DNA of 64,000 bases from Sphingomonas sp. IC-56 (GTDB lineage: Bacteria; Pseudomonadota; Alphaproteobacteria; Sphingomonadales; Sphingomonadaceae). A program made the translations under genes and the position numbers. The number at the start of each line of letters is the position of its first letter. Positions within the stretch are counted from its first letter, which is position 1. The notes under the pieces were generated by a model. It was not told where the DNA came from. It was given only the letters and a program-made list of their open reading frames with translations, and searched no databases. The DNA lies in NCBI RefSeq assembly GCF_021043375.1, contig NZ_JAJNDV010000001.1, positions 525,156 to 589,155 of the forward strand. Reading direction: 5' to 3'. Positions 19,211-27,585 of this stretch are shown here, piece by piece.

Positions 19211-20731
19211 GTGCCCTTCGCGCCCATTTCCAAGGTGCTGATCGTCGGCGGCGGGACTGCCGGCTGGATCGCCGCGGCGACGCTTGCCCGATTGCTGGAG
19301 GACCAGCCCTGCCGCATCGAACTCGTCGAGTCGGACGAGATCGGCACGGTAGGCGTAGGCGAGGCTACCATCCCGCCGATCCTTGATCTGAACCGGGTGC
19401 TCGGGCTCGACGAGAACGCTTTCATTCAGCGGACACAGGCCACCTTCAAACTGGGCATCGAGTTTGTCGGCTGGAAGCAGGAGGGCGCACGCTACTTCCA
19501 TCCCTTCGGTCGCTACGGCGCCGATGTCGGTCATGTCGACTTCGCGCATTACTGGCGCCGGCTGCGCGACCTGATCGGCGACGAAGCCGGTACGCTGGAG
19601 GATTACAGCCTGCCTAGCGCCGCAGCCCGGGCGGGCAAGTTCATGCGCCCCGATCCCAATCCCAAGAACGTGCTGTCCAACCTGGCATACGCCTTTCATT
19701 TCGACGCGAACCTCTATGCCCGCTATCTGCGCGAATATGCCCAGGCGCGCGGCGTGGTCCGGCATGAGGGCCGCGTCGTCGATGGCGAACTGGACGAGCG
19801 CGGCTTTGTCGCGGCGGTGCGGCTCGAGGATGGCCGACGGCTGGACGCCGAGCTGTTCATCGATTGCTCGGGCTTCCGCGGGCTGCTGATCGAGCAGGTC
19901 TTGGGTACCGGGTACGAGGACTGGAGCCACTGGCTACCCTGCAACCGCGCAGTCGCGGTTCCCTCGGCAAGTGCTGGCCCGCCGCCTCCCTTCACCCGCT
20001 CCACCGCGCGCGAGGCCGGGTGGCAATGGCGCATCCCGCTTCAGCATCGTACCGGCAACGGGCATGTCTATTGCAGCGACCATGTCAGCGACGACGAAGC
20101 CTGCGCGGTCCTGCTGGGGAGCATTGAAGGGCGCCCCTTGGCCGACCCGAAGCTGCTCCGCTTCACCACCGGCCGCCGCCACCAGTTCTGGAACCGCAAC
20201 GTGGTGGCACTGGGCTTGGCCGGCGGCTTCATGGAACCGCTGGAATCGACCAGCATCCACTTGATTCAAAGCGGGCTGACGCGGCTGATGACGATGTTCC
20301 CCGATACCGGCTTCGCCCAGGCCGACATCGATCAGTTCAACCGCGCCTCCACCGTCGAATATAAGCGGATCCGCGACTTCCTGATCCTGCACTATGTCGC
20401 CAACGAGCGAACCGGGCTCCCCTTCTGGGATCGCTGTCGGACGATGGCGATTCCCGACAGCCTTGCGCACAAGATCGACCTGTACCGAAGCCGCGGCCGC
20501 TTCTTCCGGTTCGAGGACGAATTGTTCACCGCCACCAGCTGGCAGGCGGTGTTTGAAGGCCAGGGGATCGTGCCTGCCGGGTTCGATCCGATTGCCTCCG
20601 GCGTCTCGTTCGAGCAGTTGCGCTCGACCCTAAACCGTATGCGCGAAACGATCCTGCGCGGCGTCGGCGCCATTCCGACGCATGCCGACTTCATCGCGCA
20701 GAACTGCGCCGCTTCCGACCGGCAGAACTGA
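19211..20731 (+). CDS. Flavin-dependent tryptophan halogenase-like protein
   Basis: A 506-residue FAD protein of the tryptophan halogenase family. The FAD loop is [11 protein letters not shown] (residues 9-19), the halogenase motif WQWRIP is at 271-276, the active-site Lys80 sits in TFKLGIEF, and Glu345-Ser346 in EPLESTSI. These match the PrnA Lys79/Glu346 pair, so the active site looks complete. No signal peptide is seen. GTG 19211 is preceded by AGGAG at 19200-19204. Such genes are often found beside TonB receptors in glycan loci of sphingomonads and xanthomonads, with unknown natural substrates. A partner flavin reductase is not in the window. Confidence 0.88.
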   Translation: MPFAPISKVLIVGGGTAGWIAAATLARLLEDQPCRIELVESDEIGTVGVGEATIPPILDLNRVLGLDENAFIQRTQATFKLGIEFVGWKQEGARYFHPFGRYGADVGHVDFAHYWRRLRDLIGDEAGTLEDYSLPSAAARAGKFMRPDPNPKNVLSNLAYAFHFDANLYARYLREYAQARGVVRHEGRVVDGELDERGFVAAVRLEDGRRLDAELFIDCSGFRGLLIEQVLGTGYEDWSHWLPCNRAVAVPSASAGPPPPFTRSTAREAGWQWRIPLQHRTGNGHVYCSDHVSDDEACAVLLGSIEGRPLADPKLLRFTTGRRHQFWNRNVVALGLAGGFMEPLESTSIHLIQSGLTRLMTMFPDTGFAQADIDQFNRASTVEYKRIRDFLILHYVANERTGLPFWDRCRTMAIPDSLAHKIDLYRSRGRFFRFEDELFTATSWQAVFEGQGIVPAGFDPIASGVSFEQLRSTLNRMRETILRGVGAIPTHADFIAQNCAASDRQN

Positions 20732-20736
20732 TCTCC

Positions 20737-22929
20737 ATGATCCGGACCATCGCCCTTCTCGGCATCGCGGCGCTATGCCTCGCCAATACCAGCCAACAGG
20801 CCGCGCACGATCCGGTCCCCTATCGCTGGTCCAACGTGGTGGTGGGCGCGGGCGGGTTCGCGCCGGGCATCGTCTTCAGCCCCGCCGCGCCCGGCATCGC
20901 CTATCTGCGCACCGACATGGGCGGCGCCTATCGCTGGGAGGACCGCGCCGGGCGCTGGGTTCCGCTGATGGACGGCTTTGCCGAAGGCAGCTTCTATGGT
21001 GTGGAGAGCATCGCCCCCGACCCGGCAGAGCCCCGGCGCGTCTACGCAGCCGTCGGCATGCATGCCCGCGGCGCGTCGGCGATCCTCCGTTCGGATGATT
21101 TCGGAACCAACTGGACGACGTACCCCGTCCCGTTCCGCATGGGCGGCAACGAGGATGGCCGGGGCCTTGGCGAACGCCTCGCGGTCGATCCCCATCGCCC
21201 CACCACCCTGCTGTTCGGCTCGCGCCATGACGGCCTGTGGCGCAGTGACGATCGCGGTGCCCATTGGTCCCGCGTCGCCAGCTTTCCCTATGTCGGCGCC
21301 GGCGCTGCCGCCCCGCGCAGCACCCATGGCGGCGTCGGCTTCGTCCTCTTCGACCCGCGTTCGGCCCGAGTCTTCGCCTCCGTCGCCGATAGAGGCGCCC
21401 AGGCACTCTACCAATCGGCCGATTCCGGCCGCAGCTGGACTCGCGTTCCAGGCGGCCCCGCCGACCTGCTCCCGATCAAGGCGGCAATGGACCGTGCTGG
21501 CACCCTCTACATCACCTATGCCGATGGCATCGGCCCGAACGGCGTGCTGCGAGGTGCCGTCTGGGCACTCGCCGCTGACGGTAAATCCCGCGACATCACC
21601 CCGCAAAAGGGGCCTGGAGCGCCAGAGGGCGGCTATCTCGGCGTCACCGCCGACCCGCGCCGTGCCGGGACCCTCTACGTCTCTACCTTCAACCGCTGGA
21701 GGCCAGGCGACACCATCTGGCGCTCGACTGATGGAGGCTCTAGCTGGGCCGATCTCGGCCCCCGCAGCCACCGCGACACCCGCACCACCCCCTTCCTGAA
21801 CTGGGGCAAACCCGAAGCCGAGTTCGGCCACTGGATCGCTGGCCTGGCACTCGATCCCTTCCGGCCCTCGCGGCTTGCCTATACCACCGGCGCCACCCTC
21901 TACGTCACACTCAACGCGGCCCAGCAACGGCTGGATTGGACGCCCTGGGTGAAGGGCATTGAGCAGACCGCGGTCATCACCCTCACCAGCCCGACTGGCG
22001 GCGCGCATCTGGTCACCGGCTTTGGCGATCTCGGCGGTTTCATCCACGAAGATCTGGGACGCTCACCACCGGGCATGCACCTCAACCCGCGCAACACCAA
22101 CACCAACACACTCGATTACGCCGGCAAGGCGCCGCTGGTGCTCGTCCGCAGCGGCAATGTCCACGCCAAGCAGCATCTCGAAGCTGGGCTGGGCTGGTCG
22201 GCGGATGGCGGCCGCAGTTGGCACCCGCTCCGCACGCCCAACTGGCGAGGCGACGGCACCGCACTTGAGGAGAATGGCCGGGCGCCTATCAGCGTGTCAG
22301 CGGACGGCGAGCGCTTCTATGTCGGCGCCGAACGGCCGCTCCTCACCCGGGACCGCGGCGCGCACTGGACCGAAATCACCGGACTGCCCGCCAATGCCCG
22401 CGTGACCGCCGACAAGCTCGATCCCCGCCGCGCCTGGGCAATCGACCATGACAGCAACCGCTTGCTGGGCAGCATCGACGGAGGGCTGCACTTCAGCGCC
22501 GTTGCCGCGCGCGGCGCCTGCCCAGATCTAGGCGCAGCCCGGCCGCGCAACCGCGAAAGCCAGGCGGCGCTGGTCGCCTCCCCCTTCGCAGCCGAGGATC
22601 TGTTCCTCAATTGCGCCGGCGCGCTCTATCGCAGCACCGATGGAGGCGAGCGGTTCGCGCGCATCTCCGCCGACCTGAATATCGCCCTGTTCGGCCTCGG
22701 CTTGGGAACAACCAAGGGGCAGCCCGCCGTCTACACCGTCGCCGCGCGCGCAGGCAGGACCGCCATTTGGCGCAGCCTTGATGGCGGCAAAAACTGGCGC
22801 CGGATCAACGACGACGCGCATCAATGGGGCAACCGCTTCCGGGTGATCTCGGGCGACCCCTGGGCGTTCGGGCGCGTGTATCTTGGCACGGACGGACGCG
22901 GGGTGATCTACGGCGACCCGATGCCCTGA
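20737..22929 (+). CDS. GH74 endo-xyloglucanase
   Basis: A 730-residue exported enzyme with the tandem seven-bladed propeller of GH74. A signal peptide covers about residues 1-23. The two catalytic aspartates are Asp60 (YLRTDMGGAYRW) and Asp431 (GFGDLGGF), both in family-typical context, and repeated RSDDRGAHW/RSTDGGSSW blade motifs run through the protein. It would cut the xyloglucan backbone to oligosaccharides for the TonB receptor. The ATG is 5 bases after the halogenase stop with no clear ribosome site of its own, so coupled translation is likely. Its stop lies in the arm of a terminator palindrome. Confidence 0.92.
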   Translation: MIRTIALLGIAALCLANTSQQAAHDPVPYRWSNVVVGAGGFAPGIVFSPAAPGIAYLRTDMGGAYRWEDRAGRWVPLMDGFAEGSFYGVESIAPDPAEPRRVYAAVGMHARGASAILRSDDFGTNWTTYPVPFRMGGNEDGRGLGERLAVDPHRPTTLLFGSRHDGLWRSDDRGAHWSRVASFPYVGAGAAAPRSTHGGVGFVLFDPRSARVFASVADRGAQALYQSADSGRSWTRVPGGPADLLPIKAAMDRAGTLYITYADGIGPNGVLRGAVWALAADGKSRDITPQKGPGAPEGGYLGVTADPRRAGTLYVSTFNRWRPGDTIWRSTDGGSSWADLGPRSHRDTRTTPFLNWGKPEAEFGHWIAGLALDPFRPSRLAYTTGATLYVTLNAAQQRLDWTPWVKGIEQTAVITLTSPTGGAHLVTGFGDLGGFIHEDLGRSPPGMHLNPRNTNTNTLDYAGKAPLVLVRSGNVHAKQHLEAGLGWSADGGRSWHPLRTPNWRGDGTALEENGRAPISVSADGERFYVGAERPLLTRDRGAHWTEITGLPANARVTADKLDPRRAWAIDHDSNRLLGSIDGGLHFSAVAARGACPDLGAARPRNRESQAALVASPFAAEDLFLNCAGALYRSTDGGERFARISADLNIALFGLGLGTTKGQPAVYTVAARAGRTAIWRSLDGGKNWRRINDDAHQWGNRFRVISGDPWAFGRVYLGTDGRGVIYGDPMP

Positions 22930-22968
22930 GGATTAGCCTCGCCGGCCCCGGCAGGACCAATCCTCAGG
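22925..22968. terminator. Nested bidirectional terminator between GH74 and fuconate dehydratase genes
   Basis: CCTGAGGATT at 22925-22934 pairs with AATCCTCAGG at 22959-22968; inside it GCCGG (22941-22945) pairs with CCGGC (22948-22952). The stop codons of both convergent genes lie in the outer arms. The symmetry and position suggest shared termination. Confidence 0.7.
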
Positions 22969-24247
22969 CTTCTCCGCCCCAGGTGTAGGTCGCGATCGAC
23001 TCCATCTTCATCTCGATCGAGAAGCCTGGCGCTTGCGGCGGCATGTACGCGCCGCCCTTGACCACACAGGGCTCGACGAAATGCTCGTGCAGGTGGTCCA
23101 CATACTCGGCCACGCGCCCCTGGGTCGTGCCCGAGAAGCAGAGATAGTCAATCATCGAGAGATGCTGAACATACTCGCACAGGCCGACGCCGCCGGCATG
23201 CGGGCACACCGCAAGATCGTACTTGGCCGCCATGAGCAGTACCGCGAGGATCTCGTTGACGCCGCCCAGCCTGCACGCGTCGATCTGCACCACGTCGATC
23301 GCCTGTCGCATGATGAACTGTTTGAACAAGACGCGGTTCTGGCACATCTCGCCAGTCGCTACCTGCACGGGCAGGATCGCCTCGCGGATCGTGCGGTGCC
23401 CTTCGACATCGTCCGGGCTGGTCGGCTCCTCGATGAACCAGGGCTGCGCAAAGGAAAGCGCGCGGACATGGTCGATCGCCTCGCCCACTTCCCAGACCTG
23501 GTTCGCGTCGATCATCAGTTTCCGCTCGGGACCGAGCGCCTCGCGAGCAATCCGCACGCGGCGAATGTCGTCCTCCAGCGAGCGCCCAACCTTCAGCTTC
23601 ACATGGTTGAAGCCCTCGTCGACCGCTTCGCGGCATAGCCGCTCCAGCTTCTCGTCCGAATAGCCCAGCCAACCCGCGGAGGTGGTATAGCAAGGATATC
23701 CCCTGGCCTCGAGCGCGGCGACGCGATCGGCCTTGCCCGCCATCCGCTCAGTCAGCAACGCGACGGCCTCGTCCGGAGTGATGCAGTCGGTGATGTAGCG
23801 GAAGTCGATCAGCCGGACGATCTCTGCCGGGCTCATCTCGCCGATCAACCGCCACAGCGGCTTGCCCTCGGCCTTAGCCCAAAGGTCCCACACCGCATTC
23901 ACCACCGCGCCGGTGGCAAGATGGATCACGCCCTTTTCGGGTCCGATCCAGCGCAATTGGCTATCGCCGGTGATATGCCGCCAGAAGCGTCCGGCATCCT
24001 CCTTGATCCAGTCGAGGTCCAGCCCTTCGACCAGTGGCGCCAACGCTTCAATCGCCGCGCAGCAGATATCATTGCCCCGCCCGATGGTGAAGGTCAGGCC
24101 ATGTCCTACCAACCCATTCTGATCGGTTTCCAGCATGCAATAGGCAGCCGAGTAATCCGGATCCGGGTTCATCGCGTCCGAGCCGTCGAGATGCTGCGAC
24201 GTAGGAAATCGGACGTCGACGACGCGAAGCTTTGTAATCTTGGTCAT
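22964..24247 (-). CDS. fucD: L-fuconate dehydratase
   Basis: A 427-residue enolase-superfamily enzyme that dehydrates L-fuconate to 2-keto-3-deoxy-L-fuconate. The KxK pair is Lys217/Lys219 (HVKLKVG), the metal ligands are Asp247 (MIDANQ), Glu273 (FIEEP) and Glu300 (ATGEM), and the general acid is His350 (CPHAGG). These positions are offset by one from the characterised Xanthomonas FucD, so the call is specific. ATG 24247 is chosen over a start three codons upstream because it opens the conserved MTKITKLRVVDVRFPTS. It is divergent from the rest of the fucose pathway. Confidence 0.94.
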   Translation of the reverse strand: MTKITKLRVVDVRFPTSQHLDGSDAMNPDPDYSAAYCMLETDQNGLVGHGLTFTIGRGNDICCAAIEALAPLVEGLDLDWIKEDAGRFWRHITGDSQLRWIGPEKGVIHLATGAVVNAVWDLWAKAEGKPLWRLIGEMSPAEIVRLIDFRYITDCITPDEAVALLTERMAGKADRVAALEARGYPCYTTSAGWLGYSDEKLERLCREAVDEGFNHVKLKVGRSLEDDIRRVRIAREALGPERKLMIDANQVWEVGEAIDHVRALSFAQPWFIEEPTSPDDVEGHRTIREAILPVQVATGEMCQNRVLFKQFIMRQAIDVVQIDACRLGGVNEILAVLLMAAKYDLAVCPHAGGVGLCEYVQHLSMIDYLCFSGTTQGRVAEYVDHLHEHFVEPCVVKGGAYMPPQAPGFSIEMKMESIATYTWGGEA

Positions 24248-24377
24248 CGCCCGCAACGAGCCTCGGACCGGGTGTGCGCGCTGTGCCGCATCGACTGAAC
24301 TGCCCTCTCACTGGCCGCAGCCCGAGGGGCGGCATCTTGTTCTCGCTGCCAGCGTCGTTTTGCTGGTGCTGTCAGTT

Positions 24378-24391
24378 TTCATATGTGTGAA
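24378..24391. promoter_or_regulatory. Candidate operator in the fucD / fucose-operon divergent region
   Basis: TTCATATGTGTGAA is a dyad (TTCA, 6-base spacer, TGAA), midway between the divergent fucD gene and the fucose operon. The flanking AACA read on the other strand gives TGTTCAC, shared with the dyad at 27483 beside the IclR gene. Binding by that regulator is inferred. Confidence 0.4.
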
Positions 24392-24473
24392 CAATCGCTG
24401 GCGCAAGCACGCTGATATGCTATTCGACCATTCAAAGAAGACCACCCCACACGTGGCCGGCAAGGAGAGTTAC

Positions 24474-24500
24474 ATGCCCAAAGGGTTCGCCGCACGATGA
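24474..24500 (+). CDS. Eight-codon leader ORF of the fucose operon
   Basis: A tiny frame encoding MPKGFAAR. It carries the only strong ribosome site here, AAGGAG at 24462-24467, six bases before its ATG. Its stop overlaps the ATG of the mutarotase gene (ATGA at 24497-24500), so mutarotase translation probably depends on ribosomes finishing this ORF. Too short for homology tests; it could also simply be a coupling device without a functional peptide. Confidence 0.4.
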   Translation: MPKGFAAR

Positions 24501-24829
24501 GCCGCCGCCTCTGCTTTGCGCTCGACCTGGTCGATGATGACGCGCTGATCGCCGAATATGAGGCGCGCCACAGCCCCGGGGCGATCTGGCCCGAAGTGAT
24601 GGCACACATACGGGCCCAAGGTTTCGAGGCGATGGAGATCTGGCGCACGGCCGACCGGCTGGTGATGATCGCCGAAGTGGCCGACGACTTTCCCCGCATC
24701 GTCACGCCTCCACCGGAGAACGCCGCATGGGAGGACCTCATGTGGAAGTTTCAGAAGCCGCTGGCCCATGCCGCCGCTGGCGAGAAATGGGTGCCGATGG
24801 ACCGTATTTTCAGCCTGGCCGAGCAATGA
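24497..24829 (+). CDS. L-fucose/L-rhamnose mutarotase (RhaM-like)
   Basis: A 110-residue cytoplasmic protein of the RhaM family, which interconverts the anomers of 6-deoxy-L-sugars. The active-site pattern EYEARHSPGAIWPEV gives Tyr21 and His25, and the ferredoxin-like fold continues in MEIWRTADRLVMIAEV and the C-terminal WEDLMWKFQKP. In this operon the likely sugar is L-fucose, supplying the beta-pyranose form to the dehydrogenase encoded next. The ATG overlaps the leader ORF stop and the stop overlaps the next start (ATGA). Confidence 0.85.
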   Translation: MSRRLCFALDLVDDDALIAEYEARHSPGAIWPEVMAHIRAQGFEAMEIWRTADRLVMIAEVADDFPRIVTPPPENAAWEDLMWKFQKPLAHAAAGEKWVPMDRIFSLAEQ

Positions 24830-25854
24830 GCGTGGACATGCGGCCGATCGGCACGTCGGGCTTTCAGCTACCGGCGCTTGGCTTTGGCGCTGCTCCGCTC
24901 GGCAATCTGTACCGGGCGATCTCCGATGCCGATGCCCGCGCGACACTCGACACAGCGCTCGACCTCGGCCTGCACTATATCGACACCGCTCCCCATTATG
25001 GCCTGGGCCTCAGCGAACGCCGCGTGGGCGATGCAGTCCGCGGGCGCAAGGCGACCGTATCGACCAAGGTCGGACGCATCCTTTTCCCCGCGCCGGACGC
25101 CGACACCGGCGCGGAGCGGTATGGCTTCCACACGCCCATGCCGTTCGAGGCGCGCTTCGATTACAGCCATGACGGCATCCTGCGCTCGCACGAAGCCAGT
25201 CTGCAGCGGCTCGGCCTCGCCCGCATTGATATCCTGTACATCCACGACATCGGGCGCCTCACTCATGGCGAAGCGCACGCGCAGTATTGGGAACAGTTAA
25301 CGAAAGGCGGCGGACTACGCGCGCTCCAACGGCTGCGCGATGAAGGTGCGGTGCGGGCGGTCGGCGCCGGCGTAAACGAAATTCCAGTTTGCCTGGAGCT
25401 GCTCGATCATGCGCCGCTCGACATAATCCTGCTCGCGGGCCGCTATACGCTTTTGGAACAGGGCGCCCTCGATGACCTGTTCCCCACCTGTGCCCGGGCC
25501 GGCACCGCTGTCGTGATCGGCGGCCCCTATAATTCGGGCCTGCTCGCTGGCGGCTCTGCACCGGCACGCCACTATAACTACGCCCCGCCCCCGGTAGAGG
25601 TGCTGAACAACGCGCAGCGCATCGCGGCCGTATGCGCACGTCACGGCGTACCGCTGGGCGCCGCGGCGCTCCAGTTTGCGATGGCCCACCCGGCCGTTGC
25701 CAGTGTCATTCCGGGACTAGCAAGCGCAAAGGAAGTGCAGGAAACCATGGACCGCGTTGCATTCGACATCCCAGCCGACTTGTGGGCCGAACTGAGGCAT
25801 GAAGCCCTGCTCGCACCCAATGCGCCCACGCCTGCGCCCAAGGTCGCCGCATGA
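24826..25854 (+). CDS. Aldo/keto reductase, probable L-fucose dehydrogenase
   Basis: A 342-residue NAD(P)-dependent oxidoreductase of the aldo/keto reductase superfamily. The catalytic tetrad is Asp53 (YIDTAPHYG), Tyr58, Lys81 (VSTKVGR) and His140 (LYIHDIG); AGVNEIP and the C-terminal PGLASAKEVQE are cofactor-binding parts. The sequence resembles D-threo-aldose/L-fucose 1-dehydrogenases, which oxidise L-fucose to L-fucono-1,5-lactone. Pathway context makes that reaction likely. Start and stop both overlap neighbours by ATGA. Confidence 0.88.
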   Translation: MSVDMRPIGTSGFQLPALGFGAAPLGNLYRAISDADARATLDTALDLGLHYIDTAPHYGLGLSERRVGDAVRGRKATVSTKVGRILFPAPDADTGAERYGFHTPMPFEARFDYSHDGILRSHEASLQRLGLARIDILYIHDIGRLTHGEAHAQYWEQLTKGGGLRALQRLRDEGAVRAVGAGVNEIPVCLELLDHAPLDIILLAGRYTLLEQGALDDLFPTCARAGTAVVIGGPYNSGLLAGGSAPARHYNYAPPPVEVLNNAQRIAAVCARHGVPLGAAALQFAMAHPAVASVIPGLASAKEVQETMDRVAFDIPADLWAELRHEALLAPNAPTPAPKVAA

Positions 25855-26579
25855 CGGGCCGGCTCGCAGGCAAGACCGCGCTGGTGACCGGCGCAGGCCA
25901 AGGCATCGGACGCGCCACCGCTGAGATCTTCGCAGCCGAGGGTGCAACCGTCTGGGCGACGGATCGCGACCCTGCGCTTCTGGAGGGGCTTGGCGCCGCC
26001 CATCGCGCACTGGACGTGCTCGATTCAAAGGCGATCGAGTCTGTCCTTGCCGAGGCGGGGCCGCTGGACATCTTGTTCAACTGCGCCGGCTATGTCGCGG
26101 CGGGCACCATCCTCGATTGCTCGGAGCAGGACTGGGCCTTCTCCTTCGACCTGAACGTCACTGCCATGTACCGCACGATCCGCGCGACACTTCCAGCGAT
26201 GATCGCGGCGGGAGGCGGCTCGATCGTCAACATGTCATCCGTGGCCAGCTCAGTCACGGGCGTGCCGAACCGCTTTGCCTATGGCGCCTCCAAGGCAGCG
26301 GTGATCGGCCTGACCAAGTCGGTCGCGTCCGATTTCGTCGGGAAAGGCGTGCGCTGCAACGCAATCTGCCCTGGGACGGTGGATACGCCATCGCTCCACC
26401 AGCGCCTGCGCGACACGGGCGACTATGAAGGCGCCTGGGCGAGTTTCAACGCCCGCCAGCCCATGGGCCGCGTTGGCAAGGCAGAGGAAATCGCCGCGCT
26501 GGCGCTCTACCTGGCTTCCGACGAGTCTGCCTTCACCACCGGGCAGATTCACGTGATCGATGGCGGGTGGACGGCCTAG
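25851..26579 (+). CDS. SDR oxidoreductase, probable 2-keto-3-deoxy-L-fuconate dehydrogenase
   Basis: A 242-residue classical short-chain dehydrogenase. The cofactor loop is VTGAGQGIG (12-20), the structural NCAG motif is at 77-80, and the catalytic residues are Ser130, Tyr144 and Lys148 (YGASK). It closely fits the enzyme that oxidises 2-keto-3-deoxy-L-fuconate at C4 to 2,4-diketo-3-deoxy-L-fuconate with NAD. The call rests on the pathway around it, as SDR family members are hard to tell apart by sequence. It is the last plus-strand gene before the regulator. Confidence 0.85.
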   Translation: MTGRLAGKTALVTGAGQGIGRATAEIFAAEGATVWATDRDPALLEGLGAAHRALDVLDSKAIESVLAEAGPLDILFNCAGYVAAGTILDCSEQDWAFSFDLNVTAMYRTIRATLPAMIAAGGGSIVNMSSVASSVTGVPNRFAYGASKAAVIGLTKSVASDFVGKGVRCNAICPGTVDTPSLHQRLRDTGDYEGAWASFNARQPMGRVGKAEEIAALALYLASDESAFTTGQIHVIDGGWTA

Positions 26580-26607
26580 ACCAAGGTCGCCGCTCCGCAG
26601 CGCGGGA

Positions 26608-27402
26608 TCAAACGCGGCTGTCCCCCTCGACAAGCTGGTCCGAGATCCGGTCCGCCGCCTGGCGGACCAGCAAAGCGGTATCCTTGGCGGAGGGGGACGC
26701 CTGCAGCTTCTTGAGGTACGGGACCGTGAGCGCCGCCGCGGCGATTCCGCCCCGCATCACCGGTGCGGAAATGTCGGTAACGCCGGCCACGAACTTGCTC
26801 GGGGTCAACTCGACATGCCGCTCGCGAATGCCGTCAGCGTGCGCCCGGAACGCGGCGAGTTCATCGGCGTCGGGCTTGGGATCGAAAAACGCCTCCCAAC
26901 GCTGCCGAACATCGTCTGGCTGAAAGGCGTAGAGAACCGCACCTGATGCTGCCTGCATCAACGGCCGCCGGTAACCGACTCGAACCGAGAAGCCGAGCTG
27001 CTCTCCGGACTCCATCCGCGCCACCACCACCATCTCGCCACGCGTGTGCAGCGCCAGGTGACAGGACTGACAAACGCTGGCAGCAAGCTCACGCATCACC
27101 GGCAGCGCAACCTCTATCAGGTTCTTCGTGCGCGGCTGCTGCATGCCCAGTGAGAACAACCGGTCGGTCAGCCGATAGCCGTCGTTCGAGCCATCCTGCT
27201 CGATATAGCCACGATGCTCGAGCACCTGCACCATGCGGAACAGCTCGCCATGCGACCGGCCCAAGCTGTTGACGATAGTCGTCAGCGTCATCGGCCTGGG
27301 TTCGGCCGCGAGCAACTCGAGGATGTCCAAGCCTTTCTCCAGCGCGGGAGCACGGTAACGCGGATCGACTCCGCTGGTCTTGTCCTGCTCGTCCTTGCTC
27401 AC
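26608..27402 (-). CDS. IclR family transcriptional regulator
   Basis: A 264-residue DNA-binding regulator. A winged helix-turn-helix occupies about residues 18-80 (ALEKGLDILELLAAEPRPMTLTTIVNSLG), followed by the IclR effector domain (about 95-255) with the Cys/His-containing QSCHLALHTRGEMVVVARMES and VAGVTDISAPVM. It lies between the two halves of the fucose pathway and is divergent from the esterase-fucosidase-permease operon, so it probably controls the locus in response to a pathway sugar acid. The effector is not known. A perfect dyad lies 81 bases before its start. Confidence 0.9.
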   Translation of the reverse strand: MSKDEQDKTSGVDPRYRAPALEKGLDILELLAAEPRPMTLTTIVNSLGRSHGELFRMVQVLEHRGYIEQDGSNDGYRLTDRLFSLGMQQPRTKNLIEVALPVMRELAASVCQSCHLALHTRGEMVVVARMESGEQLGFSVRVGYRRPLMQAASGAVLYAFQPDDVRQRWEAFFDPKPDADELAAFRAHADGIRERHVELTPSKFVAGVTDISAPVMRGGIAAAALTVPYLKKLQASPSAKDTALLVRQAADRISDQLVEGDSRV

Positions 27403-27482
27403 GCCCGCTCCCCCTGGATTCGGCTGCTGGTGTATCCGCGCCCGTCAGCATTATGAAGCGGGGAGCAGAAACACTCCTTTCG

Positions 27483-27494
27483 TTCACCTGTGAA
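27483..27494. promoter_or_regulatory. Candidate operator between the IclR gene and the fucosidase operon
   Basis: TTCACCTGTGAA is a palindrome (TTCAC, CT, GTGAA) in the 183-base divergent region, about 90 bases before either start codon. It shares GTTCAC with the dyad at 24378 read on the other strand. A role as the IclR protein's site is inferred. Confidence 0.45.
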
Positions 27495-27585
27495 TATCCT
27501 CTTTATTAGCGCACAGGTTCAGGCATAAGGTACCACAACGGAAAAGCGACGGCACATCGATCCGTCCAGCCGGGAGAGCGAGCGA

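Noticed and set aside
18932..19930. A long N-terminal extension of the TonB receptor frame up to 19930
   Set aside because: It runs antisense through the halogenase gene, lacks receptor features, and a good ribosome site and signal peptide begin at 18931.
19211..20731. A natural-product biosynthetic cluster around the halogenase-like gene
   Set aside because: No NRPS, PKS, prenyltransferase or tailoring genes nearby; all neighbours are glycan-use genes.
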